From: Elusimicrobiota bacterium
Lineage (GTDB): Bacteria; Elusimicrobiota; Elusimicrobia; FEN-1173
Direction: 5' to 3'
Assembly: GCA_016715645.1 (NCBI GenBank)
Contig: JADJZR010000002.1
Coordinates: 290,336-354,335, forward strand
Length of the DNA stretch: 64,000 nt
A model generated the notes under the pieces. It saw only the letters and a program-made list of their open reading frames with translations. It did not search any database and was not told the origin of the DNA. The translations under genes and the position numbers were made by a program. Within the stretch, counting starts at the first letter, position 1. The number at the start of each line of letters is the position of its first letter. Of the stretch, positions 27,284 through 42,200 are shown one piece after another.

Positions 27284-30200
27284 TTGACACTCAACCAAAC
27301 CAAAGCCCATTATGATGAGCAGGGAAGGGCCACCTCATACACAAACACCTCAGAAAGTTCGATTCTTCCGGGCGTGATAGAATCGCTGGAATGGTCAGGG
27401 GGCCAGTACAACAACCTGGGCCAGTTAACTGCGAATCACGAAACGATCAAGAAACCGATTAAAGTTGGCGGAACGGCAGTCGAGACCGAAACAAACCGAA
27501 CCAATATTGTTTACGATGCCCGTGGGCTCAAAACTGGCCACGAGGAAAACACCACCACCTCCGATAAAAAAGTCCACACAAACCAAATCCTTTCCAACCA
27601 GGCCTACACCCAGGGCGGGTTTGTGTACTCCAACCAGCTGGTGAACACTCGCACAGGGAACTCGGGTGGTAACACACTCAACTTGACCACCCATCAAAAC
27701 CGGATTTCAACAACATACGACAATGGCCGATTGACTAAGACCGAAGACCAAATCGTTTCGTCCGCTGAAAGCGACGTGACTCGAACGGTGACAACAGAGC
27801 TTAGCAACTTTGACCCACGCGGCCGAGCGGAAACAAAAAATGAAACCACCATCAGGACCACCGCCGATGGACGACTGAACGACACGATAACGGTAAATCG
27901 AGACAAGATCAAATTCGATGACCGCAACCGAGAAACGGGGTTTGAAGAAAAGACCACATCCAACGGGTCGCCGAACTTGACAACCACTGTCACGCGAAGC
28001 GAGGTCACATTTGACGACACAAACAACCTCGCCACGGGATACAAGGAGGTCACTGAAATCAAAGGGACCATCCTTGACCAAACGTCCACGTTGATAAAAT
28101 CCGATATTGTTTCAGACGAATATGGCCGGACAACCGCTTACGACCAAACCGAGACCAGCGGGGTGGGAACCACATCGTTCTATTGGACCGCCACAGGGTT
28201 TAACGATTTCTCTCAAATAACGGGTTGGACAGAGACCAACGGGACCAACCCCTTTGGCACTTTCAACAAAACCACGTCCCTTGTGAAATATGACGACCAA
28301 GAGCGGCGCCTTTCGTATAGAGAGGTAGGTGATAGTGTTAAGGAAGGCCCTTACACAAAGAACTGGTTAGATGGCCAATACAACAGTTCCGGCCAACTCA
28401 AAAGCCACAAAGAGTCTGGGAACAGCTGGGACGCCGGCATTTATTCCAAAGAATGGAACGGGGATTATGCGGATGCTTACGACGTTCACGGCCGCCAGAA
28501 CCACTTTGTGGAAACATTGACCCGAACGTTTGCGACCGGAGTGGTGGGCAGGAATCGGACATCGGTGCGGGAATGGAAAAATTCAGCCTACAACGGGGAC
28601 GGACTTTTAACCGGCTATCAAGAAATTTCCACAGTCGCCATCCCAACCATTTCCAAAACCGTGGCGGACCGCACCTACGAGGCCAAGTCTTTTGATTCCG
28701 AGGGCCGGGCTATCTTAACCACCGAGAGAACGGACACAGACTATTACGACCCGAATGAATTTAACCGCAAACTTTACGAAGAGACCAACACCCGCAACTG
28801 GGACGGGGTTTATTACCCAAACGGTCTGCTGAAATCTTTTAATGACACCAACACAAAAACGGTGGACGACGTTTCCGGGGCCCAACCTGTTCAAGTAACC
28901 AATTTCACGTCCAGCGTTAACCGAACCGAGATCAATTACACCACTGACAAAGGATATTTGGCCTCTTACAAAGAAACGGGCAATAATGCCGGAGCCACAT
29001 TTACCCGAAATTGGACCGCCTCCACGTTTGACACCCAGGGCCGAGCTACAACCTATACTGAAACCGGGTCGAACTCTTCCAGCGGTGTCAATGAGCTGGT
29101 CCGCAACAATATCACCTATACGACGGATGGATTCTTGGAAGGCTACCACGAAGAGGGAATTTCGGGGAACCAATTCACCAACCGCGACTGGGGTGTTCGA
29201 GCCACTTTACCTAAAACAACGGCCTTAGCGACCCCGGTGGTTTATGACGTATTGGGCCGTAACCGGTCGTTCCAGGAATCCGGCTGGACTGATTCCGGTC
29301 GATACGAGAAGAAACAAACGAACATCACTTATAACCCTCTTAATCAAACAGCCGGTTATTTGGAAGAAGGCTGGAACCTTCAACAAGCAAGCTACCACAA
29401 AGAATGGTCCAACGGGATCTACGACATCAATGAACGGGCCAAATCGTATCACCAGGAAGTGACCAGTTTCGGAAAAACCACAAAAACCGATTGGCTTGCG
29501 ACGACCTACAACACCCTGGGCCAGTTGATGGGATACACAGACAACGGATCTGAGTGGGAAAACGAAACCAAGAAAGCAGATCTAACAACCACCTGGACCG
29601 CCGCGGCAGTGGATGGTTACAACGATGTAGGCCAACAACAAAATTATACGGTGAATACGGTAAGGACGGGGTTGGACGGGTCCGGTACCACGACCACCGA
29701 TCGGGAATGGACAAACGGGGAGTATGTGGGGGGAAGACTTAACAGTTACCGGGAAACGGTGGACACTACAAAAGTTACAGCGGAAGAAGAGCGGATCACA
29801 AAGCAGGTTACCGTCCGAGAAGCAACAGACTATTATGTGGATTCTGGAACCGGAAAACTGAAGGGCATGGTGGCGGGTTACCGGGAAACCCAAATCTCCT
29901 CCAACGCCAACGAAAAACCGGTTCAGGTGATTGTCGACACCATTCAATACGAATCCGGTGACGGAAGGCAGGTCGGCCAAACCACGGTGTCTGCCGAAGG
30001 TGACCTGGTCTCAACAATCCTTCGCCTATTCGAAGAATGGCTGAGTGGATTCACTGAAGTGGCGGGTGTGATCGTGGTACCGCTCAATTCTCTCACCCAA
30101 ACTCTGGCGTCTCTGCTCAGTTTCGGTGCGACCACTTTGACAAAAGTGACCGATTGGATTTCGGGTCAGCTCCCCCAAGAACCACTGTTGCCCCGACTTT

Positions 30201-33200
30201 TAGAGCTGGTCAACGCCTTGCCATCACTCATTACCGATAAGGTGACAACGGTCTACTCAAAGGTTCTGGCGGCACTGGGATCATTGCCGGCGTTGACTGC
30301 AAAAATCGATTTTTTATTTTCTGAGGCCGTTTCAAACAAAGAGGACCTCAAGCCCATTTTTGATAACGATAAACTCACATCGGCTTATGAAAATCTACGG
30401 CCTTTCGATTATACTCTTACAATCACTCAAAAGAAAAACGTAATCCATGACGACCGCCTGCGCCCCATCCAATGGACCGAGATCACAAAAAACAGCGCCG
30501 CTAAAGAAAAGAACATTGAGTCCACGGTCGCCGCGACCTATAGCGGGGACACCCAAAAATACGAAACCTATTCCGCTCGGGTCCAGGAAACCGGAATAAA
30601 TGCCGACGGGGATGATGTGAACAAATTGACCAACATGGTACGGTGCAATTACAGCTACGACAGCCAAGACCAACCCACTGGCTACGCCGAAATGACCTTT
30701 GAGGGGAACAGCCTTGAGATAACCCGAGATAAAGTTAAAACAGACGTTGATTGGGCCAACCAAACCCAAGAACAAAAAGTAACCCACGCCCAGGACATTC
30801 TGTCCGGCGCGGAAACCGTCAAACAGATCGTGGCAATCAACGAATACAGCAACGTGGCCCACGACGCCACCGGAAAGATGACTGACTACGACGTCATCAA
30901 CCACAAATACGGCGAAACCTACCAAGACTTCGCCGAGCTGGGAAGCGTGTCCCGATCCATCACAGAGCTCAATGACCTAATCGCACTTCAAGCACAAAAA
31001 ATCACGACAGCCGAAACGACCCGAACCGCACGTTTAACCGAATGGAAGGATGAAGTGACCCGGGTCAAAACCGCCTTAAACCTTACGACAGTCGATGATC
31101 CTACTGACGATAATAGCGCAACGATCATTGCGGCCATCAAGGCCATTTACGAAACCCGGATTAAGGCGGAAGCACAGGCGGAACGGGAGCTTGTTCTTTC
31201 CAACCAACAATTGGATGTGGCCATTGATTTCCTGTCGACAAAACATGCGGAATTAAAAGCCGCCGACACCTCTTTGGATAACGCCGTGGCTGATTGGAAA
31301 ACAGCCTGCGACCGAATTCAAACCTGGATCATTAATTGGGAAAACACCCAAAAAACGGTCATGGAAACAAAGGTGGCTGAACTAAAAACTTTCTCGCTCA
31401 AAGACTACGTCACCCAAGGGGTTAAAGACAAAGCGGTGGAATATGAAACCGCGCTGACCAACTTCACTACCTCGGTTGAAACCTGGAAAACGAAATATAC
31501 CGATGCAAAGAATAAACTCAACGAATGGAACTGGGACTCAAATCAGGTTGATATGACAGTTGCCCTTCACGCACAACTTAACGGTTGGACACCCATTCAA
31601 ACGCTCACTGACGTAAACGACACTCATGGTGCTGCCATAAAAACCAACCTCGATAATTTGATCGAAAAAGGAGTTTCGTTGAATGACGAGATCAACAATC
31701 TTATCACAACCGCCGACACCGGCCTGCAAGCAGTCAAAACCAAAAAAGAAGCCGATAAAACACAGGCCGATAAAGATCTTAACGGCGACGGAACCGAAAC
31801 AAATCCTGGAACAGCGGCTTTGTTTACCTCCGCCGCTATTAAGTTAAAGGACGAATTGTTGTCCTATCCAATGAAAACCATCGACTCGATCCGTCTCAGT
31901 CGTGTCCTTTTTAAAGGAAAGCTCATTGGTGTATTAGCCGGTAATCATACTGACAATTTAAATGATGTATTCCTGTCCCCTGATGGGGATAATGCCACCC
32001 TCATTGTTACTGACACCTACTCCAAGGGGGAATATCCTACCCCCGTCAACGTCTCAGGAACCATTTCCAGAAAAGATATTGTGTTAGCGGTGACTAACAT
32101 GAACAAAACCTGGGCACCCGATGTTCGTATCTCAATCGACCTGCCACTTATTGCCGGAACTTACTCCTTGTCCCTGGACTATTGGCGCAGCCACACGTAC
32201 GGCTTTCAGGACACTCTTACAGATCTATCCTATGGAAATTCCCAAGCACGAGCAGTCCATTATGTCGATTCCATGGATGCTCGAGATTCAATTGATTCCG
32301 ATACAAACCTTGTCAAAAACCTCTCTGAATTGACGACTGCGCTGGACGCAGAAAAACGGATTGCAAAAGTTGGCTGGGACTACGCGGTTTTGAAAGGATT
32401 TTCCACCCTAACCATTGGTGACGGGGTGTGGGCAAAATACCTTTTCGCCCAATCCGCCAAAAACCAAGATGTTACGGACCTGGCAAACGCGACAACCGCT
32501 CTGACAACAGCCTCTAACAACCTGTCCGCGGCCGAAACAGCGAGAGACACCACCCTTTCAGGATTACAATCCTCACTTAATTCACTCAAAACATCATTGG
32601 CCTCGTATCTTGATAGTCCCGCGGATGCTACCGGAACCAAACAAAGAACCGAAACCCTGACCTCCGATAACGGTAAAGTCAAAGATTTAAAGGACAAAGC
32701 CACCGTTTGGAACACGGCCCGAGAATCAGAGGTAACGGCTAGGCAATTATTCTCAGCTAAAACATCGGCCTTAAAAACGGTTACGGAAACTCTTGGCAAA
32801 ACGGAAGAAGGCCACCGGGATCTTCAAACGCGATACGACTTTTTTGTCGATGCTTCGCAAGACGTTGCCGCCTTGACAACTGAAAAATCTGAACTGGAAG
32901 CTGAATTGGATGCTGTCAAAGCCCGGGCGGTGGTGGTTTTGGGTGGGTCGACATTTTTAATTGATGAGAAAGAAGTGACCTTAACGACAGCTCAGGTGAA
33001 CGACCTTACCAACGATCAGTCCATCCAGATCGTTGGGATTGATGGTGACTGGACGTTGGCTAAGTTGGACAGCAGTGATAATGTGGAAGTTAAAGTTTCC
33101 GCCGCGGAAATGCGAACCACGGCGCGCCGCAATGTCCAGTTCGACCCCCGCGGGCTCGTGAACAGCTATACCGAACTGTCCTTTGACGGAACAACCATTC

Positions 33201-36200
33201 AAATCATAGACTCCATCACTCAAGTGGCGTCCGCCCCCGTTCAATGGTCATCTTTAAGCCCCGTAGAAAAAAACAACATCGTCAGCGAAACATTGAAGGC
33301 AACCCTCGGATCCGCTGATGGGTCGATATCCATTACCAAAGTCCTTTCCCAGGAATTTAATAAAAAAGACCAGGTTGTTCGTCAGGTGTCGCGTATTGAT
33401 GAAACCAACAGAGAAGGCGGGGAAACACGAGTTAACAAACGCCAAATTTTGACCGAAAACATGAATTACGATACTATGGGGAACCTCACAACCTATCGTA
33501 AAGCCACCATGGAATATCCGGAAGGAACCCTGGTTCGGGGGAAACTGACGTTTGAGGAAACCAGGGATTCGGCGGGAATAAAAAACTTAAAATACGACGA
33601 CAAAAACAGACTGACGGAGTCTTGGATTCAAACCACCGAAGTGGGCCCGAAAGACCCTATCCTAGAAACCGAAAACTTCATCACGCCCTCGGACCGTCTA
33701 AAGGCACTTCTTGATGAGGGGTTCGGCGGCAATGAAAGCGCCGCTCAATACAGGTCCTACACCAAAACCACTCAAACCTACACAAAAAACACCCGGTTTA
33801 ACGACCTGGATCAAGCCATTCAATCGGTTCGGGTTACAACCGAGGGGGACAAGGCGACCATTGAAGTGAATTTGGCGGACACTAAATACAACGAACAAAA
33901 TCGAGTTGTATACAGCCGGTCACGCATTATTGAAACCGCGACAAATAAGGTTCAGTCAATATTGACAAACATTGACGCGATTAAAGCCAAACTCAATCAG
34001 TCCGCAGTAACATTGTCGGACTATGACGGCGCCACAGGGAAAGTGATGGACAGCGAATCGTGGGGCCACATTTATTACTCGTCCGGATTATTGAAGTCCC
34101 ACTACCGCCGAACGAACGACGGCAAGCGGGTGGTGCTGGACCAATTGAGTTACGAATATGTTAACGGGCAGGTTTCAAAGTCCACCACGGTTTCATTGGA
34201 AGCGGGCAAACCCAACAATAGCGTCACCTACCGGTTCACGACCACGGTTCGAGAAAATATGGTGTATAACGACGACGGATTTATTGGATCGGAAAAACGG
34301 ACAACAACCGCCAACGGGAAAACCACCGTCGAAACGGTTACGGACATGGCCTATGACGCGAAAGGCCGGCTCATTCATTCAAAAACCGCCACCAATGAAA
34401 CGTTGGCAGGGGTGGGGGGGACCCACAGTTTTGAGGTTTTTTTGGATGTCCACAAATACAACGACGTCACCAATAAAATTGAACGGCAGACCCGCACCAC
34501 AATTGATGAAAACAAAAAGACCATTGAAACCAATGCGGAAGGAGAGGTTCCTGCATTGCCGGTCATCGAATACGAAGACGATCGAATCGTTTCCCAAACC
34601 ATGCGAGTAACGGAACAATCCATTGATGGCGCACGTCTGGACACAAACGAATTAAATCGTACCCAATGGGTGACACAAAAGTTCACATACGACAGCACGG
34701 GGCAAGTGACCACCTCGCGGCGGTTAACCCGCGAATACAATTCCACCGCAAACCCAGACTTCACAGCGGTGGTGGACGAATCCAGTTCCTACACCTACGA
34801 TACGCATGGCCGGGCGGTGGAAACCGTCACGTTAACGAAAACCAGTGAATACGCTGGAGACGAACGGGCCACCGCCATTGATGATTTTGCATCACTGAAC
34901 CACCTTAAACAACAAATCACCAGTTCCGTCACCAGAGGGCCTCCGTCCGGGTTTGGCGATCACGGCCGACTGAAGCGGTTTGTTACCGTTAATTGGGAAG
35001 GTGAAAAATTGCCTTTGGTGAGGATCACAGATCCGGAGGACCTGTCCTGGTCTCAATTAGATGAAAGTGAGAAAATGAGCTTGTTGGCCGGCACTCTTCG
35101 ATCCAACCTTAAAAAAACGGTGGTGGTGTCGTTCATGGACGGGGTCACCTACGACGCCGCCGGCCGAATGTCCACTTGGCGGGCTCAAACCCGGACCATG
35201 GTCCAAATCCCTCAGGATCGGGCGGTGGGTTTAAGTGAGCTTATTCGCAGTGTCTTTTTCGCGGAAGGGGTTTCCGCTCAGGTGTTTGACAGCAACTCCG
35301 ATTTCTACCTTGGTATTTTTGACCAATTTTTCCTGCAAACCAAACTTCTTTATTCCGGTAACAGCATTAAAAAAATCGCGGATTTAACCACTGTTCAACG
35401 GACGGCGCTGTTAAGATCCATTCTAACTGACACCCCGTGGACTTATGAAGGGGCCGATTATGGGGCCGGGACACTCAAGGTGTTTGATGTCACGCTGGAC
35501 GACACCACGTCGGTTGTTCGCAAGTCCACCACCTACGATGGGCTTGGCCAGGCCGAATCCTACCAGGATTTAACCGTGGCTGGGAACGGCCTTATAGTGG
35601 ACGGCCAATGGCACAGCTTTGAAAATGGCCCTTTGCTTGACAACCTTGTCGCCAAATGGACAGCTCTAAACGGAGCGGTCAATATTGAGGCTAATCAAGT
35701 GGCGGAGTTAAGAATCTTTCTTCCCAACAACACCGTAACCTGGACGAGCAACAGCAATATGAAATACTTAGGGGGCAAGCCGGTTTCTTGGGATACAACC
35801 AAAAAAGAATTTCAATTGGCTCTCGCGGATTTGCCCGTGGGCGCCGCCCAGGATAAAGTGAAAATTCGTATCAATTCGTCCCAAACTAACAACCGCATGG
35901 AGACGAAGTACGATCCCGCCCATGAGGACAGGGAGATCGCATCCAAAGAAATCAATTCGGGCCCGGAAGGAAGCACCACGATTTGGACTTTTACGAAATA
36001 TGAAACGGCGGGGGACCGCGTCCGGGCAAAAGAAGTATTTCGGATCATTAAGGATACTCTCACCGGATCCAACGTGGCTCGATGGAGCGCAGAGAAGACC
36101 ACGGCCCAATTGTTTGTAAGTTACGATAAGCAAGACGCTTTCAAACAAATAGAAGTAAAAAAATACAACGACATCACGATGAAAGTTTCTGAAGCTGAAG

Positions 36201-39200
36201 GGGCTCTCATCACTTATGTCGAGCAAAAATTACCTTGGGACACCATGTATGCTCAGGCCGTTGATTCGGCCTGGGATCGAACCCCCACCACTCGAGACAA
36301 CATTGACACCACGGTGTTCGATTACGACGAAATCAACATTAACCAAAATAAAATCCCACGGTTGAAACGGGCCACCGTGTTTCGAAACCCCGCCAATGCC
36401 ATTTCAAGCATGGAAGACACCTATTACATCTACGCTGACAATGAGGCGCTTCGTCCCATTAAAACCCGGACGGTCACTGTGCTAAACCCCGAAACCGAAA
36501 CTATTGATAACGTTAAAACATACAAATCCAAAAGCACAGACATCAAAACCGTTGAAGACGCGTCGCTCTCGTATGATGCCCATTTGCGGTTAGGCCAAAG
36601 CGAGGTGTATCGAATTTCCCATGGCGGGGGAGAAACCTTTGAAAAAAGTGTGTTCACTTACGATACCGCGGGTCGGGTGGGTGAGGTTGATAAACAAACA
36701 TTCAGCCCAGTTGGTCTCACACGCACGGTACACGATCTGAGTCCCCTCGTTCCCGACTTTAAAATCAAAGCGGAGGGAACTTTAATCACCCGTGAACTGA
36801 CAATCAACGATTACGATTTCCGGCGTGTCAGCGCCACCAACGTGTTTACCCAAAAATCCCAGGGGTTCACCCAGGCGGAACGCACTGTTTTCGAGTATGA
36901 CGCCAACGAACAGGTTCAAAAGTCCCAATCCACACTAATTGAAGGCATACCCCTATTGTCGTCGAGCATAGGAGGAGAAATCGCGGACAAGGCCGATTAC
37001 CGAACATTCAATTTTGTTAATGACTACACGGAATTGCCGCGCACCCAAATTATTCGGGATCAATATGTCTACGAAACAACCGGGGAAAGCGTGGGGTTGG
37101 CCACGTCCTATTTAGAACGGATCAGTTCCAGCGCTTCTCTGGGCCAGTTCACGGTTAAAAAAATATCCGGAATTGCCTACAACGACCGACGATTGGCTTC
37201 CAGCATAACCGAGGAATTCAACATTAGCGTTAAAAAAGATGACACCAACAAGGTGGTTTTGGACTCGAAAATCTTTGAAACCCAACTCCAAGAGGAACGG
37301 GTGGCCAACGCACAGGGGGCGCTGGACCGCCAATTAGCAAAAGAGTTAGTGACCTCAAACATTATCTCACAAAAAACCGTGACGTTGACAGCGGGAGTTT
37401 CGGGAGCGCCGGCAACATCCTACATCTCTCTTTCTGCGGATCTATCAGCCTATGATGCGCGGGGCAATTTGCAATCTCTCACCCGGGTCACAAAAGAGGG
37501 GGGCACTCAAACCACGGAATACATCCAGCACAAGTTTGACAACTCTTCCGGCAACATCCTAAACAGCTGGGTCTCCTCCTCCAAGGTCGCCCTTGAAAAC
37601 AATGTGGCTAAACCGGCTATTTATGCCAAAACATCGGAAGAAGAGCTTGAGTACAACGATTTTGACATCGCCAATCGGTTGGCGCGTGTCACCAAACAAA
37701 CCCGTAAAATTCTTGACGATAAGCGGCTGACGGTTGAAGTCGATAACTTAACCCACGATTCTCAGGGGCGGGTCCGCAAGATTTTTGCGCAAATAATCGA
37801 AAGTGACACTTTTGCTAACGGCACGAAATTAAGCAAAAGCTACCACGTGACAACGGAAGCCGATGGCACTAAGCCCTCAAAAGGATTTGACAGCTGGGGT
37901 AGGCTTGTGGATTTTGTGCGAACGACCAAAGAGGACCAGTTATATCGTAAAGAAACGGTGTCTGTTGCCTCCATGGCTAAAGATGGGCAGGTCTTGGAAT
38001 CGACTACAACCATTGAAGAAACCGGCACCGCTCCATCACAAAGCATTCACCACATTTACACGGTTCATGTGGTAAACAATTATGTGCCTTTGAGAGGTTG
38101 GTTGCAGGATTCCACGCGGACCACAACCGATGAGGGAAAGAAGACAACAGAAGTTCAAAAATACACATCCTATGACATTAAAGGCCGGGCAAGAAAGATC
38201 GAAACCGATGTGACAGAAGAAGACACCCTGACAGCAGCCGAAAGATCAACTCAACCTGACGACGTTTTACTTAAAAAAAGCCAAACGGTTACGGAGTATG
38301 CTGATAGTTCCTTTAACACCCTTGGCCAAACCATATCGTGGGTGCGAACCATAAAAGAACTCCATCCGACAAAATCCCCTACGGAGACAAGAAAGACAAC
38401 CACGGAAACTGTGTCTGGGGCGACTTACGACATCTACGGACGGTTATCCGGCCAGTCCACCATCGTCCATGAAAAATCCAATCTGACGGAATCGCTTTTG
38501 GATCGGACTTACAACTACACCACTCAATTAACGTACAACAACTTAAACCAGGTTATTGAACAGATTAAAACGCAAAAAGAATTCAGCAATAATAAAATTA
38601 CGATAGAGTCTGTTTCAGAAATGAAATACAACCTGAAGGGTCAGCTGATATCATCCCAGGCCATTGTACAGGAGAAAAACGCGGTCGTTAACAGCATTGC
38701 TGAGGGTGAACAACTTAATTCGGTCAAAAAAATAGTGACCACAGGCAACACTTACGATGTACTGGGTAGGATGACCGAAACCCACCGGGTTACCTATGAA
38801 GGTCCAATAAATGGGGCAAATTCCGATAAAAAGAGTGTGGAAGAAGTCGTGAGTGATATGAAATATTACTCAGACGGACTCCTCAAATCGTCGAAGACGA
38901 CCCTATCTGAAAAATTCCCCAACCAGGACAAAACGTATTCCACCTTAATCATGTCGGGCATGGCCTATAACGCCGTGGGCCAAATGACATCGTTTAACCG
39001 GACACTTAAGAAGCATTGGTCGGGCCAAAGGGATACCGACAAAACCGTGACCACTGACACAATTAACAACATCGCCTACAACAACGAAGGACAAATGACA
39101 GGCCAGACCACAGTATCGAGAGAAACGGGCAAAAAAGCGGATGGAACCGTGGTGGCCGATCGGTTCACCCAAACCATTTTATCCGCCCAAACCTATAATA

Positions 39201-42200
39201 ATCTCGGGCAATCCAAACGGGGCATAACAGTAACAAAAGAATTTGCCACTAAAGAAGTAGACGAAGACTCTTTTGATTTATCCAAAGCAACTCCCATAAA
39301 AACCACCACAGAAGAAGTGGACATGGACACCGTTTACGATGTGACCGGACGGATGACCCAGCGCAAAGCCAAAACCAAGGAAGAGGGAGCCGATCCGGAC
39401 GCGACCGGATCTCTCGAAAAGTATTATGTTCAGGAAACGTTGGGAATGACCTATAGCCCAACGGGCGTCGTTTTAGGGTTTGATCGAAGGACAACCGAGT
39501 ATCCAACCGATTTTGACCATGATGCGGGCCGTGCCACGCGAGAGGCGACCACACAGGACCTTATTTATGATGGGCAAGGGCGGATCACTAAACAGATCAC
39601 GGAAATTACTGAAAGCGGATCGACCACCAACTCGATTTTAGACAACAAAAAAACCCAAACCTTGTTTAATCAGGGTTTTGATTTCGCGGATAGGGTGACC
39701 CAGTCAACCACCGTGTCCCTGAAAGATGACGGGACCCGTTATGTGAAGGTCAAAAACACGGACATGGTTTTTGACAACAGGGGCCTGTTGATTAATTACA
39801 TCAAAGAAACCCAGGAAGGTCAGGGCTTTGATGCGATAAAAGAAGAAACCATTTCCCCTCTTATTTACAACAGCCTGGGCCGAATCACCGAAAGTAAAAC
39901 CCGCACCACGGATGCGGGCAAAGTAACGGAAACCATTACAAACACCACCAAATACAACAAACTGGGCCTGGCTTTAATGTTTGATCGCACGACCAGTGAA
40001 TACGCTGAAAATTGGGCCACCACCCCTGAAAAAATAAAAGAAATCAAGGAAGAAACAGTGGGGGAATTGGAATACAATGCGTTAGGCCAACAAAAAGCAT
40101 CAACGCTTAAACAGACTGAAAAAGGGGGTTTCGCATTTTATAAACAAGATTTGGATGTGGAAATGTTCAGGAATACATTGAAAAATGATAGTAAGGTCAA
40201 CACTTTACTTCTCACGACACTTGGGAAAACTGTAGATCAGCTTTCAACACTTTCTGCGGAGGATTTGGTTACGGCGCTTAATTCGATTGTGTCGTCACCT
40301 AGCTTGTGTCAGGAACTGGATGGGCAAATTTTAACGTTGCCTCATGAAATCAACCAATTATTAGTCCAACAGGAACAACTTTTATCCCAACAAAAGAGTC
40401 TTGAATTTAAAGATCTTTCCCTTTTAAATAGGTCTATTTTGCGCGTAATTTATGCTCAAGAAACCCGGAAAAGCCCTGAAAAATCACTAACCCTTTCAGT
40501 CCCTTTTTACCACGAAACGACAGTTGAAACCCGCGTATCCAAGTTTGACAACGAAGGCCGGGTCGCCCGACAAAACCGGACCACCACGGATGGAAGCAAA
40601 GTTACAAACGAATCTTCCGTGGGAGACATAACATATGACGACAATGGCCGGTTTTACTCGTCCGCCTCCCAGGTCATTGATACCGCCAAGGACGTAGCAG
40701 GGACTACGATTCTTGACCATACAGTGATTAACCGAATTCTTTCCTCCAATTATAATTCCAAAGGGCGCCTGGTTGAACAAGGAAAAGAAAGGGAAGAGTT
40801 TGGCAAAATGGTACTCGAAACAATGACCATATCCGCCTGGGACGGAGTGGGTCGGGTCACAAAAACCCTTGTCCAATCTGAAGAAAGAGCCAACCTGAAT
40901 TCAGCAGAAAACATGATACACCACTTCTTTGACACTGAGACAACTGTTACTTTAAATAAGATGGGCCAAGTAACAACGTCCACCACCGAAATGTTTAACG
41001 ATTCCGGCGCTCATGACCGCGTCTCCACAAACGTTCGATCCGATTTCACTTACGACACTCTCGGCCGCGCGACCAAATACACGGAAACCCTAACCAGCAC
41101 AGCGGGCCCACAGCGAATGACAAAAATTGAAAAGTTGGCTATCCAATATGATTTGGCCAATCGCCCCATTACATGGTCGGAATCATCCAATCCTCTTATT
41201 CTGGATGCGAAGGGTGGAGTTATCGATTTAAGCCAATTTTCTTTCTCAGAGGCCGATCTTAAAAAGGCTTCGGCACCTGAGGGAACACCGTCTTCGTTAA
41301 TTGATCTAACGTTGGAAGGATTGGCCGACTTACTGGCAAATAATGCCGGTGAGCCCACCGGTTCCCTTGCAAATCTTGGGAATTCCTCACTTCTCAGCAT
41401 TTTTGAAATGATTTTAAAACCAGCCGTAGAACAAATGGCACGCGCCAAGATGGGTAATGATCACTACTCAGATTCTTTCCGTGATTTTATAGTTAACGGA
41501 TTACTGGCCGAAATCACCTCTCTTGAGACCGCTGAAGGTGAGGATATTATTAGCTGGACGTTGGGCGACTTTATGGGAAAATTGATGCGACCCGTCCTGG
41601 GTGGAAACAGTTCGTTCAAATATGATGTGGTTTACTCAAAAACAATTTCTGACGAAATTGAAGCTATTCTTGCAAATGATGTCTCCAACGAAGAAAAAAC
41701 ATTATCTCAACTTGTCGCAGACAATGTTTACTCCGACACGTCGAAGACATTGAAGTCGATTTTAAAAGACTTGTTCACAGCGGCTATCGCGAAAAATATC
41801 CCTGGAATTTCCAAACAAGTCAGGGAATCGGATATCGACAACATGTTAAATCTTACTTCGGAATTTATCCAAGTGATCCCACCCGCCGTCGAAGGGGAAG
41901 ACCCTACGAACATTAACTGGATAGACAAAACCCTCCAAAACATTGTTGATGCCGTTGCGGGAGGGTCTTCACCTCCGATCCTGAATTTCAGGCTTAAAAA
42001 TATAGTAAAAAAGCTTGAGTTCGAAATTTCAATCGAAAACCCCACTTTGGACCTCACCATTGACGAACTGGCTGACGGCCCCAACGCTTCAAAAACCCTA
42101 TCAACATATCTTTCTGCAATCATTGCCTCCGGAATGAAATCAGTGAACAAGGACGACACTTTCACTGAAGAAGAGGCGAGGAATTTGGCCTATGGGATGC

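Noticed and set aside
14900..30000. CRISPR-like or DNA-level tandem array
   Set aside because: Periodicity is at protein level with diverged DNA; there are no identical short repeats with regular spacers.
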